From positions 564,959 through 586,369 of the forward strand of contig BFEA01000516.1 of the NCBI GenBank assembly GCA_003427395.1: a stretch of DNA of 21,411 nucleotides, read 5' to 3'. A model generated the notes under the pieces. It was not told where the DNA came from. It saw nothing but the letters and a program-made list of their open reading frames with translations, and did no database searches. The position numbers and the translations under genes were made by a program. Below are positions 1 to 8,546 of the stretch, one piece after another; within the stretch, counting starts at the first letter, position 1; each line of letters begins with the position of its first letter. The stretch comes from Chara braunii. Lineage: Eukaryota > Streptophyta > Charophyceae > Charales > Characeae.

Positions 1-24
1 TCTATCTATCTATCTATCTATCTA

Positions 25-55
<31 letters not shown>

Positions 56-83
56 CTCTATCTATCTATCTATCTATCTCTCA

Positions 84-126
<43 letters not shown>
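1..126. repeat. (TCTA)n and (CA)n microsatellites
   Basis: Positions 1-80 are a TCTA tetranucleotide array with interspersed CTCTCT. Positions 86-126 are a CA dinucleotide run ending in ACGCAC. The array starts at the window edge, so its true length is unknown. It is a compound simple-sequence repeat with no coding potential. Confidence 0.97.
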
Positions 127-131
<5 letters not shown>

Positions 132-463
132 AAAACAAACACGGATCTTACCGCTTATCCCGATATTCCTTCCCGCCGTGAATGGGGATCCCTTGAAGGT
201 ATCGGTCTCCTCACAGCGCTGAATCAGATTTGTTGTCCGTCGTCTCAACTACCCAACCACCTCTCCCCGGCCGAGCAGAATCACCACACGTGTCACGTAG
301 ACATACGCCTTGAAGTTCCGGCGACCAGCTCTATCAAATCTCACAGTCAAGCTGAGAGCAGCTGGCCACCAAGGTGTAGGGGTCCAGCCCCTGCACCGGA
401 CCCCTGCACTCGGGCAACCAAGCAGTGTGTCCGTGCGGTTCTACTGTGTATCCCCTCCTCTTT
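127..463. other. Unannotated stretch, no gene seen
   Basis: Mixed-composition DNA between the CA microsatellite and the inverted-repeat element. I found no open frame with recognisable protein features, no RNA gene and no clear repeat structure here. Confidence 0.5.
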
Positions 464-866
464 AGGGCCTGGCTCCACTATTCACAACCTGTGCAAAAAT
501 GAGAATGAACCTTCCCCTCGAACATGGAAAGATACACCCCCATATGTTTTTGTTTTTTGTGCGTATGGTGAGAAGTGAGCCTAGGCCCTTAGGCCCATGG
601 TGAGAAGTGCGCGAGGCCCTTAGGCCCACCACACTATACAGTACAGGGAGGGCGTACAGAAAAGGAGGAGGACCTGCAGCTGGCCGTCGAGGACCGGGCC
701 CGACTCTCGTCACGGCGACCCCGCTCTCTTTTGGCCTCGTTGTGCAACCAAGGCCATCGCCGCACCACTCACGGAATGTCAAAAAGACAAATTTGAAAAG
801 CTATGGGGCGTGTATCTTTCTATGTTTTTGGAGGAGATACACGGTCCGTTTTGCACATTCTCGGAG
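464..866. mobile_element. MITE-like element with imperfect long terminal inverted repeats
   Basis: The left arm (about 490-545) and right arm (about 797-866) are reverse complements with mismatches. Both carry GTGCAAAA near the outer edge and a core of the type ACATGGAAAGATACAC followed by CCCCAT; the right core is at 801-825 in inverted orientation. Homology weakens outward toward an AGGGCCTGGCTCCAC motif at 464. There is no transposase between the arms, so this looks like a non-autonomous DNA element of about 400 bp. No target-site duplication could be fixed, so the ends are approximate. The left arm is also repeated at 2699-2757. Confidence 0.6.
565..627 (+). repeat. Two-copy 31-32-bp tandem repeat
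   Basis: Copy one (565-596) and copy two (597-627) both start ATGGTGAGAAGTG and end GAGGCCCTTAGGCCC or a near variant. They are directly adjacent. They lie inside the inverted-repeat element, between its arms, and look like replication slippage. Confidence 0.85.
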
Positions 867-960
867 CGGCGTGCCGAAGGCCTCTCAATCCCACAGCGGC
901 CAAGCTGTTCGTAGAATCGAATCTCTCAACAAACACAACCAACGAGCCTACCGGTAGCTC

Positions 961-1045
961 ACGGCACGCTCACACTGGCGACCCAAATCCGCAAAATTTG
1001 AGAAAATGCGGAGGGCGGATTTGGGGAATTGGTGTAGGTGCCGGG
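961..1045 (+). repeat. Copy of the CTCACAC-motif dispersed repeat with a CCCAAATCCGC hairpin
   Basis: ACGGCACGCTCACACTGG (961-978) is a variant of a motif found at least five more times in the window. It is followed by a perfect 11-bp inverted repeat, CCCAAATCCGC (982-992) and GCGGATTTGGG (1015-1025). The stretch from GAGAAAATG through GGGCGGATTT is found again in reverse complement just upstream of the copy at 6453. Only one end is visible; the retroposon at 1061 interrupts or follows it. Confidence 0.6.
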
Positions 1046-1060
1046 GCCATGTCCCACTTG

Positions 1061-1477
1061 TCAAGGTTTAGTTCTTTCTTTTGTTTTTTTTTTGGCGATG
1101 GCCTTGAGGTATTATCATCGGAATAACCAACCCAGGTAAATTCAATATTGCGGCCTAGCTCAGTTGGTAAGGCACGCAAGTGGCAGTCAGGAGATCTTGG
1201 GTTCAATCCCCATTGGCCTCATATAACGCCTGCCACCTAGAGATAGCCCGTTGGTCCCCCCAATTGGCAGTCTTGCTGATGGTTCATAGGGGGAGGGGTA
1301 ATCGGGGAGGCACAGCGACTGGCCACTCAGATGATGCTCGGTTCCTCTGCTACCGGCTGTCCCCTGGCCGGTGTCCCCCATTGAGGGTTCCCTGAAGGCA
1401 ATCAAGGTCACCCTAGGCTGAAAATGCCACCTGATGTTAGATTAGACACAATATTGAATTTATCAAGGTTTAGTTCT
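1061..1477 (-). mobile_element. Retroposon-like insertion with 15-bp target-site duplications
   Basis: TCAAGGTTTAGTTCT occurs exactly at 1061-1075 and 1463-1477, bracketing a 387-bp insert. Immediately inside the left copy is a T-rich tract (1076-1093). On the minus strand this is an A-rich tail followed directly by the duplication, the signature of LINE-mediated retroposition. The insert also carries a perfect 13-bp inverted repeat, AAATTCAATATTG (1138-1150) and its complement at 1449-1461. A tRNA-like segment lies at 1149-1221, antisense to the presumed transcript. A SINE would normally carry its tRNA head in sense at the 5' end, so the class is uncertain. Confidence 0.65.
1149..1221 (+). 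pseudogene. tRNA-like segment (degenerate, polymerase III box A/B preserved)
   Basis: TAGCTCAGTTGG (1156-1167) fits the box A consensus and GGTTCAATCCC (1199-1209) fits box B, at normal tRNA spacing. The T arm folds apart from one mismatched pair. The D stem lost its GAGC partner, the acceptor halves pair poorly and no convincing anticodon arm forms. I therefore do not call a functional tRNA or an anticodon. It is either a decayed tRNA or a tRNA-derived SINE head. It abuts the left member of the 13-bp inverted repeat of the surrounding insertion. Confidence 0.65.
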
Positions 1478-1567
1478 GCTGTCCAGTATACATGACTCCC
1501 GATCTGAAAATCTCACGGCCAAAGTGTGACCACGTTGAATAATACACGAAACATAAACTTAACCCCC

Positions 1568-1606
1568 GCTAGTGGGACAAGGCCCCTGGGCCCAAGTCCC
1601 ACTAGC
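1568..1606. repeat. Perfect 11-bp inverted repeat (hairpin)
   Basis: GCTAGTGGGAC (1568-1578) pairs perfectly with GTCCCACTAGC (1596-1606) across a GC-rich 17-nt loop that can partly pair itself. No gene neighbours it, so a regulatory role cannot be argued. Confidence 0.8.
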
Positions 1607-2269
1607 ATTGCTCCTGTTCCGGTAATGGGAACCTCCCTGTTGTGTGACACTCTTTGCGGCCGCCGAGTTCCATGGATCGTAGGGAAAAGCGATTCTCTTC
1701 ATTTTCACGTCGGCGTACTGAGGCACGCGGTGAACTCGGTGCTTCTCCATTGGCTGCCCATGTTCACCTTCTTTTGTCTAAGGTGGTCTGTGAGTCCTCC
1801 TCTCTGGGGCGGTGCACATCAGGCTAGAGAGAGGGGCCGTCAGTGCCGTTTCAGATACGGCGGTGACGGACCAAAAACTAAAAGGGAGAGGGCAAAAGAA
1901 AGGAAGAAAAAGTTTGAGTAAATAGTGTTCACAGCCAGGATGGCTGCGTATACATGGATGTGTTTTGTTGTGTAGTGTGGGGTTTCCACATGGGGAATGG
2001 CGTCGGGCGCGTAAGTGGGGATGTATGGCGTCTTTATGCACATAAATGCGGTCGCCAACCGGAGACCGACCGGTAGTTTCGTGAGGCAACGGGGTGGCGG
2101 TCCTGGGAGACGGTGGTACGGTCTTCCGTCGAAGTGCGGGCAGCTGGAGGTCTTAGCGTGGTGTCTTGTATAAGAAAGTTTTGTTGTTATCTGTCCGTTT
2201 ATCCTAGTAGGTGCATCGACGGACGTTGTTCGTTCTTAGTATTTTAGTAGAGGTTAGTTGGCCGACGTG
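1607..2269. other. Unannotated stretch, no gene seen
   Basis: No recognisable protein, RNA gene or transposon terminus was found. Short open frames on both strands are mutually overlapping and show no domain-like composition. Confidence 0.5.
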
Positions 2270-2388
2270 GGACGGAGTTGCGGGCGGATGCATGCAGGTT
2301 TCGTTTTGTCCGCAGCGTGGAGGACTCGAGTTGAAGCTTGATCCGGGGGTGGACGGAGTTGCCGTCAGATGCATGCAGGTCTCGTTTC
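2270..2388 (+). repeat. Direct duplication of a 37-38-bp unit, period 81
   Basis: Both copies (2270-2306 and 2351-2388) share GGACGGAGTTGC and GATGCATGCAGGT, followed by a TCGTTT ending, with few differences. They are separated by about 44 bp of unrelated sequence. Confidence 0.75.
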
Positions 2389-2698
2389 TCTACTAAGTAT
2401 GGGCACAATTTGAGCCATCCAATAGCGAGGTATATGAATAATTTTCCCACTCCTCCCCAGGCCCCTGCTATGCCCATGATTTTCGCTGCGTGTCTCTCCG
2501 GACACATTTGGACATTTGTTTGTACAATTGCTGATCCGCCGCCATCCTGGCTGCACCCCCACGCCCAGCGTGGTATCAGTCGAGGCTAGAGTTACGGTAG
2601 CAAAACCCTGCATCACCAGATGACCATGGTCTGTTTGAGAAAGGAAAGCCTTCACCATTGGGCCTCGCTGCACTGCTCTCCAAAGGTGGAATTCAACA

Positions 2699-2757
2699 AT
2701 GAACTTTCCACAGGAACATGGAAAGATACACCTCCATATGTTTTGTCTTTTTGTGAA
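2699..2757 (+). repeat. Dispersed copy of the 505-562 repeat arm
   Basis: About 58 bp resembling 505-562: ATGAAC, then ACATGGAAAGATACAC, then CCATATGTTTT and a T-rich run ending TTTTTGTG. An inverted third copy lies at 801-866. It is a solitary arm or part of a degraded relative of the element at 464-866. Confidence 0.75.
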
Positions 2758-2868
2758 TGAAAAGGTCAGTGCAGCTGGGCCCATTAATTCATACCCCATA
2801 CTCGGCAAGGATGGGGGCAGCTTCCTCTGCATTATTTTTTTTTCTTATGTACTCCATGTGGAAGAACT

Positions 2869-2914
2869 GTCAAAAAAAAAAACTGCAAGTGTTCTCANAA
2901 AAAAAAAAAAAAAA
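2869..2914 (+). repeat. Interrupted A tracts containing one ambiguous base
   Basis: Two A runs flank a short unique stretch, and an N sits at 2898 just before the second run. The tracts could be a retroposon tail on the plus strand or simple slippage. The N marks a position the assembly could not resolve. Confidence 0.8.
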
Positions 2915-2939
2915 AGGAAGATTCTGAACTGTAAGCGCT

Positions 2940-4352
2940 CTACACAGCTGGAATATTCTTGCCCCACGGAGAAAACAAGGCCGCACAATGCCGCCGGCAC
3001 TCTTGCTCCGTCATTCCCTTACTCCTTGACCCGGTCTTACTTCCCTGCACACTATCGCCCCCCTCTTCATCTTTACTTCCCTTCTCTTCTGACCTCCGTG
3101 CTTCCTCTCTTGCTCTCCTGTTTTCCAGGAAAGCCTGCTCCGCTGCTTGACCCACTTTGTTTAGCTCTGCCATGGTCTGTAATCTCTGCCTGTCCTCCAA
3201 CACCGTGGCATCATCTATCATGGGCTTGGTAAGAAAGCCCACATCCCTAACCACCATCCGCTTTGCACCCATTTGTCTCCATCTACTATCATATGGAGGA
3301 TAGATGTCCGGTTTAACCGTTGGTGCTCTGTGCAAAACCCACACCCATCGTGGAATATCCAGGTTGTCATCAAAGATCAAGCCTCTGTATTGTGCTCAAT
3401 TAATAAACCAGACCCCTGGTTTGTTGTCTGATTCGATAAGCATTGATTGCTTTAATTGTGCCCGACTCTCTCCTGACCCTACTCCCGACTGCGGGCACTG
3501 CATCCCCAAATGTCCCCAATCCTTGCACTTAAAGCAAAAGGGATTAGTTTTTGTGGAAATAAACACCGTAATTCTTTCTGCCCTCCTGCGAAAAATCCAG
3601 ACCTCTGGGAATTTTGGTGGAGCTCCCGACTTAACTTCCAAACATGCCACCCTTGAATCATGATTCGGAGCAAGAAAATCCGGATTAGCGGGGAGCCATT
3701 CTATAATTGGGTTATTTGGAAATTCCTCTGTAAGACGTTGTTGGACAAAGCTATGCATTCCTTATGAGAGATTGTCAAATTGTACCCAAAAATGATCTGT
3801 GAGCATAGCCTGCCTGTGTCTCGATGCTTCAGCCGGTGGTGGCTGTGGAGGCTTCCATGATTGAATGGTTACCACTAAGCCATGACATTTGAGAGAACCC
3901 AAGGACAATAAAAACTGTGCGTACGCAGGATCCACACAAACTATCATTGCCGTAAATCTTCCTCTTTTGTGGTACGACACTTCTAGTTCCATGCATGGGA
4001 TGTGCTCTAGTCCCATGAGTCTCTCCATCACCCACTTTCTTTTTTCATTGAGCGAGAGTTCCCTGTTTTTGCCTGAGAAATTAAATAACACAGCATGACG
4101 TGCGTATAGATCATGAAGTGACTGAAGATCATGTTCCGGGTACTCCCACACGTCCACTTCCTCCTCCTTTCCATCCTGACCCTTGACCACTTCCTTTGTG
4201 ACTTTGATAGGCGCCGTAATTTGTGTTTTTTCTATCAAGGCCCTGATGTCTGCGATTGACGTGGTATGTGATTGTGCCTTCAGTTGTTCACTCTCCCTTT
4301 TGTCCCTTTCAGTCATAGCCCTTTGGGCTGCCATTACATAAGGGAACGGCAT
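2940..4352 (-). pseudogene. LINE ORF1/Gag-like nucleic-acid-binding protein, two in-frame stops
   Basis: One minus-strand frame runs about 470 codons from ATG at 4352 to a stop at 2940, interrupted by TAA at 3762-3764 and TGA at 3396-3398 with no frameshift. The first part (about 196 codons) has a charged segment, then hydrophobic-strand patterning ending in VVTIQSW, resembling the DUF4283/RRM-like region of plant LINE ORF1 proteins. The middle part carries a CCHC zinc knuckle, CFKCKDWGHLGMQC (CX2CX4HX4C, about 3495-3536), the hallmark of Gag and ORF1 RNA-binding proteins. The last part is a Glu/Lys/Arg-rich segment likely to be coiled coil or disordered. No endonuclease or reverse transcriptase follows downstream on the minus strand, so the element is ORF1-only or truncated. 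Such a protein would coat element RNA. Two stops make this copy non-functional unless they are read through. A domesticated gene is less likely. Confidence 0.65.
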
Positions 4353-4379
4353 TTTCCAAGATCCCTGCTCTAGCCCCCT

Positions 4380-4520
4380 AATCTGCGTCTAGCCCTACAC
4401 TCTCCACTACTATCAGGCCCTTACTCTCCCAGTCTTACCTTGTGTGTCCCCCCCCCCACCCCGCCCAGTCCCTCTTCCCTCCTAACCAACGTCCACCCCT
4501 TGTTTTGCCTCTTTCACCCC

Positions 4521-4586
<66 letters not shown>

Positions 4587-5065
4587 CACTAAGTGATTAT
4601 TTCTGTTTGAAACGAATTCTAGTTTACAGTGCTTACTCCCTTCCCTCTCCCTTTTACTTCCCTTTCCTTCTTATGTCCCACTTCTTCACAATCCTATGTG
4701 GCTTCTACCTCATATATCCCTCCCCTCTTCGACCTTCTCCCTTCCACTTCCTTTTTCTTCGTTTGTCCCAGTACTTCCCAATCCCGTGTCACTTCACTTC
4801 GTCTTCCTATGCCCTGTCCCCTTCCTTCTTCGTCCCTCTGCCCTTCACTTCCCTTTCCTTCTCATAGCCCGTTTCCAGCCAATCCTATGCGACGTCCCTC
4901 CCTCGTCTCTCTCCCCCTCACTTGTCTTGCCCTTTTGGGCCGTCTCTTCTCTTTCCTTTGCCCCGTTGTCTCCTCTGTTTGTGACACATCACCCCTATTC
5001 TGGCTTTCTTCCCTATAGTCAATTTCAGACTCCCTTCCACATATGACGAAAGAAGTCTTCTCCAC
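4380..5065. repeat. Pyrimidine-rich block with degenerate tandem repeats
   Basis: The plus strand is almost wholly C and T. Repeated phrases such as CTTCACAATCCTATG, CTTCCCAATCCCGTG and CCAGCCAATCCTATG recur about every 90-105 bp (about 4684, 4785 and 4876), marking a decayed tandem array. The overlapping long open frames in three phases result from low complexity and are not genes. On the minus strand this purine-rich block lies directly upstream of the Gag-like ORF. Confidence 0.7.
4524..4586. repeat. 63-nt T homopolymer (A tract on the minus strand)
   Basis: An uninterrupted run of 63 T residues. Read on the minus strand it is a long A tract that could be the tail of a retroposon whose body lies at 4587 to about 6120. 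A loose match (TTCACCCCGCC just before the run, TTCCACCCGCC at 6118-6129) could be a decayed target duplication, but it is imperfect. Homopolymer length in an assembly is also error-prone. Confidence 0.85.
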
Positions 5066-5330
5066 TATAACAATGAAGAACCCATGCTCTTTTTGTTACA
5101 ATGCTGCTTCCAATGTTAGAGCTCCCCCTCCTATGCTATAAAGAATTGGTGGCTTACCTCCTTGATGAAACCAACATGATTGAAGTATCTCACCCGAGAG
5201 GATGATCCAGCGTTATCCCTTCATCCTCGCAATGACTCCTCACCCTGTGATGTATGTCACCATGCTATACACACTAGTCCCCTCCCGTAGCCCCTCCCCT
5301 CCCCACTTGTGCAACCCCCCACGTCCCGTT
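5066..5330. other. Spacer between two pyrimidine-rich repeat blocks, no gene seen
   Basis: Composition returns to normal for about 200 bp, then becomes C-rich again from about 5277. No gene or RNA is recognisable. Confidence 0.5.
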
Positions 5331-6060
5331 CGTCGCTCGTCGCGAACAATGTCGCTTTCCCTTCGCACCATTGACGCCACCTTCGTCGCCGCAATCACCG
5401 TAGTCCCACCCTTCCCCCTTATGCAATCCCCTTCGTCACGCCCGTCGCTCGTCTCGTCCAATGTCTTTTTCCCCTTCCCGCTGTTCGTTTGATCCCCTAC
5501 GCCCCGTCCGTCGCTCGTCGTGATCAATGTCGCCTTCCCTTCTCACCGTTGACATCACCTTCGTTGACGCAGTAGTCCCGCCCTTTCCCCCTTATGCAAT
5601 CCCCTTCATCGCGCCCGTCTCTCGTCTCGTCCAATGTCACTTTCCCCTTCCCGCTCTACGTACGATCCCCTACAGCCTGTCCGTCGCTCGTCGCGATCAA
5701 TGTCGCCTTCCCTTCTCGCCGTTGACGTCACCTTCGTCGACGCAGTCTCCGCAGCAGTCCCGCCCTTCCCCCCTTGTGCACTCCCCTACGTCGAGCCCTT
5801 CGCTCGTCGCATCCGCTGTGTCTTTCCCTTTCACGCCATTGCCCATCGCTCGTCGCGGACGATGTCTCATTCCCCTTCGCGTCGTTGACGACACCGTCTC
5901 CGTAGCCGCCCCGCCCTTCCCTCCTTGTGCAATCCCCTATGTCGCGCCCATCGCTCGTCACGTCCGATGTCTCTTTCCCCTTCGTGCCATTGCCTGTCAC
6001 TCGTCACTGCCGGTGTCTCCTTCCCCTTCGCACCGTTGACGACACCGTCATTGACCCAGT
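5331..6060. repeat. Complex tandem array, about 150-180-bp units, roughly 4.5 copies
   Basis: The anchor TCGCTCGTCG, or its degraded form, recurs at 5333, 5511, 5684, 5846 and 5997. It is followed each time by a CAATGTC or GATGTC word, a TTCCC-TTCGC stretch and TTGACGNCACC. Spacings of 178, 173, 162 and 151 bp shrink toward higher coordinates. Within each unit a half-repeat (GTCGCTCGT then CNATGTC then TTCCCCTTC) also occurs, so the array is hierarchical. Long open frames here are by-products of the repeat composition. It lies on the 5' side of the minus-strand Gag-like ORF, so it could be a promoter-monomer array of that element, but this is inference. Confidence 0.85.
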
Positions 6061-6308
6061 CTCCGGAGTAGCGTTAGTGCAGCGCTCCCGTCGTGCGCTA
6101 ACCCGTCGGCGCAGTCGGTTCCACCCGCCTCTTTCCATTTTTCACTTTTCGCAATTTAGCAGCAGGGTCCTCGGACTTCCCTTTATGCTTGTATGTGGCT
6201 CGAGTTACGGCCACATGTCCTGGAAGAGGTTTCACACACTGTGCAACGGGCCACACTCGAAGTTATGCCCGTTGGTTAGAAGATAGAGGCCAACGCACTT
6301 CGGACAGG

Positions 6309-6335
6309 AAAAAAAAAAAAAAGAAAAAAAAAAAA
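6309..6335 (+). repeat. A-rich tract
   Basis: Two runs of about 13 A separated by a G, followed by A-rich sequence to about 6380. It may be a retroposon tail or simple repeat; no flanking duplication was identified. Confidence 0.8.
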
Positions 6336-6452
6336 AGACCCAAACGAAACAAACAAAAAAATACCAGAAAATCACGTTGGGAAAAAAGGGTCTGCCATGG
6401 GTGACTGGCGACCTGCGAAGTTCCCCACAAAATCCGCCCTCCACATTTTCTC

Positions 6453-6655
6453 AGGGCATACTCACACAAGGATTTTGAGCCAGTTTTCGGGTCACACTGG
6501 AGAGGCCCGCTACCCAAATGCCTCAAACGGTGACTCTTTTGTCTGCGGCCTGCAGGGCGGGAGGACCCTTTTGTGACCACCTCCAGAGGTGGTCTCAAAT
6601 GCCCTTTCCATTTTATTTTATTTTTTGCGTTACCTATTTGCAAAAAATAGTCGAG
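6453..6655 (+). repeat. Hairpin-bearing dispersed repeat, member B
   Basis: It begins with AGGGCATACTCACACAAG (6453-6470), then GCGGCCTGC (6545-6553), then the hairpin GACCACCTCCAGAGGTGGTC (6575-6594), then a T-rich tract. The same order of modules occurs near 19.2-19.4 kb and 19.95-20.1 kb. Upstream, 6418-6452 matches 1009-1040 in reverse complement, so the family probably extends in that direction. No coding capacity; probably a non-autonomous element. Confidence 0.65.
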
Positions 6656-6998
6656 GAAGAAAACAGCCCGCCAAACAATTGGAGAGGCGGGATTTAGGGC
6701 AAGTGGTCCTTTTGGAGCGCGTCGAGTAGTTGCACCAAGCACATGCGAACTTGCACGCTCTGTATGCTACAGCCACGGTGGTTTGTTTCGTGTCGAAAAG
6801 GTACAGCACGGCCTCCACCATTTCCATCTTGACGTTTCTGGCGCAGGGTGCGCCTGACTCCCCGAGGGTGCACCCACCTCCGCCCCTCTCCCCACACCTC
6901 CGCTTGTCTCCGCCCCCCCATCCTGACTCCCTTCCGCACATCTCCGCCTCCAGTTCCCTATGCTTCCAACGAGTGAGAAAGTCGGGAATGCCTGTGAA

Positions 6999-7176
6999 CT
7001 GTATCTGGAGGGTTTTGCAGTTCTGATGCATTCCCAATGTTGAATATCGGCCCAGGGGAACAATGCGGATACATGGAAGGATTTGGATGTATCTCCACTG
7101 TTCCTGCGGGCTGATGCGAACAGGGATATTCAACGTTGGGACTGCATCAGAACTGCGAACCCTTCCAGATACACTG
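6999..7176. mobile_element. Foldback/MITE-like long inverted repeat
   Basis: The left arm (6999-7074) and right arm (7087-7176) are near-complementary: CTGTATCTGGAGGGTT pairs with AACCCTTCCAGATACAC, TTCTGATGCA with TGCATCAGAA, TTGAATATC with GATATTCAA, and GGATACAT with ATGTATC. The central loop is only about 12 nt. Small indels and mismatches are scattered through the arms. The transcript would form a hairpin of roughly 75 bp. Open frames crossing it are by-products. No target duplication was established. Confidence 0.8.
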
Positions 7177-7602
7177 TTATGCGGGCTGTACAAACTGGCT
7201 GATCCCATGTTGGGAATGCAGTGGGAGGGTGACAGCCGTGCTCGTTAGCGATATTCCCCGCCGTCCCCCTTGCTTCGCGCCGCACCTGCCTCCATGCCGC
7301 AACTGCCATTGTGTGCATGTTGCATACTAGTGAAGCGAACACAAGTATGATGCAGAACCCATAACCGACCAATAACAAAGAGCAATATAATGCAATGGAA
7401 CACTGATAAACATGGATCTGAACTCACATCTGACTCGGACTATACACAGACTCACACACATACATTCATCGGGTGAGAAGGCCTGCCACTCCAAACATGG
7501 AAGATGGCGCCTACACAACACGCACAGATGAATGTAGGGGGGAAGAGACGAAAGGAGGAGGAGAGATGGTGCCAACCCCAATATCACCGAAATAGAAATC
7601 CT

Positions 7603-7652
7603 GAAATGTCGAAGATACAAAAGTCTCGAAATGTCGAAGATACAGAATCTCG
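7603..7652 (+). repeat. 25-bp tandem repeat, two copies
   Basis: GAAATGTCGAAGATACA begins both units (7603 and 7628), each continuing into a TCTC or ATCTCG ending. Weaker related words (CCGAAATAG, GTCACCGATAG) continue on both sides to about 7735, so this may be the edge of a larger degenerate array. Confidence 0.8.
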
Positions 7653-7980
7653 TAATGTCACTGATGTTAGATTTCCAACATAGTCCCCTCAATGTCTCAA
7701 TCCGAAATAGTCTCTGTCCCTATGTCACCGATAGTCCACCTCTGATATCTGTCCAGATAGTAGTCCAGAATGTAGAGGTTAGAGGAAGATGAAGAATAAG
7801 AAGAAGAACCGGGAGGGGCATAGGAGGAGGTGGAGATGGAGAGGTGGGAGAAGGAAGATCCTCACTGCCCTGATCCAGTGCCCAGGCGTTAACCTGCTGG
7901 CGCAAGATTCTGCCTTGGAGCTGCTAAAGACTCGTCCTTGCTGCTGGAGCTATGGCGCTCGCCGGTAGGTGCAGGTAAGT

Positions 7981-7984
<4 letters not shown>

Positions 7985-8050
<66 letters not shown>
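7985..8050. repeat. (CT)n microsatellite
   Basis: About 33 uninterrupted CT units. On the minus strand this is a GA repeat inside the proposed LTR, where GA repeats can sit near promoters. That role is inference. Confidence 0.97.
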
Positions 8051-8056
<6 letters not shown>

Positions 8057-8154
8057 CAGCGAGTGGCTACACCTAGTGCTACTGCCTGGAGCTGCGCTAA
8101 ACCCAAATTACCGCAGCGCTGCTGCTCCTCAACGTCGTGGCCTCCGAGTCTCCT

Positions 8155-8206
8155 GAACAGACCGCTGGCCGGTACTAACTTACTAAGTACCGGTAGTGGC
8201 CTGTTC
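8155..8206. repeat. Imperfect long hairpin inside the LTR
   Basis: GAACAGACCGCTGGCCGGTACT pairs imperfectly with AGTACCGGTAGTGGCCTGTTC across a short loop (about 8177-8185). Two further GGCC-rich inverted repeats follow, for example at about 8411-8437. These may be LTR RNA structures. Confidence 0.7.
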
Positions 8207-8522
8207 GGCCTGGCTGCTGAGAACCCACACCGTGATCTGGACCGTAGATCGATCTGACGGTTCAGATCGGACCCGAGGGGAAGTGGCAGCCTCAATGCTC
8301 GGGCGCCAGGCCCAAACAAAAAGCGTTTGGGTCGGTTTCCCGCTTAGGGCCTGCAGCTTCAGACACGGGTCTTAACCGGTTCGCTGGAGGCCTAAGGCGG
8401 CCTTTCCAAAAGTCCGGCCTTTAACCCAGGCCGGACTGGCCCAGCGTGGCCACGGTCTGGGACAACCCCCTAGACCTACTCGTCGGGCCTAACAGGTCCC
8501 GTGTGGAATCCAATATGTAACA

Positions 8523-8537
8523 CACTCCCCCCCTTGA
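8523..8537 (-). promoter_or_regulatory. Polypurine tract of the minus-strand chromovirus
   Basis: On the minus strand the sequence TCAAGGGGGGGAGTG lies about 10 bases after the pol stop codon (8547-8549) and directly before the LTR start TGTTACA. This is the plus-strand primer site typical of Ty3/gypsy elements. Whether the LTR begins at TGTT or two bases earlier at TGTG is ambiguous. Confidence 0.75.
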
Positions 8538-8546
8538 AAGACCGAG

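Larger units (their letters stand above)
7665..8522 (-). mobile_element. Probable 3' LTR of the minus-strand chromovirus
   Basis: On the minus strand a polypurine tract (8523-8537) follows the pol stop and is followed at once by TGTTACATATTGG, the expected LTR start with TG. The other end is placed at 7665, where the minus strand reads TTGGAAATCTAACA, giving TGTTA...TAACA ends and a length of about 858 bp. The start is well supported. The far end is a guess, since no second LTR is present for comparison and a direct repeat lies just beyond. The LTR contains a CT microsatellite (7985-8050) and GC-rich hairpins. Confidence 0.5.

Noticed and set aside
1149-1221. A functional tRNA gene.
   Set aside because: The D stem and acceptor stem do not pair and no anticodon arm forms; only boxes A and B are good.
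4442-5046. Long Ser/Pro/Phe-rich open frames in three overlapping phases.
   Set aside because: They arise from the pyrimidine-rich repeat composition and a homopolymer; no start context, domain or single preferred frame.
5202-6039. Long open frames over the tandem array on both strands.
   Set aside because: They follow the repeat periodicity and are open in several phases at once, which a real gene would not be.
5331-6060. A CRISPR-like array because of regularly spaced repeats.
   Set aside because: Units are long, hierarchical and adjacent without unique spacers, and the genome is eukaryotic.
4524-6129. A retroposon with a target duplication (TTCACCCCGCC against TTCCACCCGCC).
   Set aside because: The match is imperfect and in low-complexity C-rich DNA, so it cannot be counted as a duplication.
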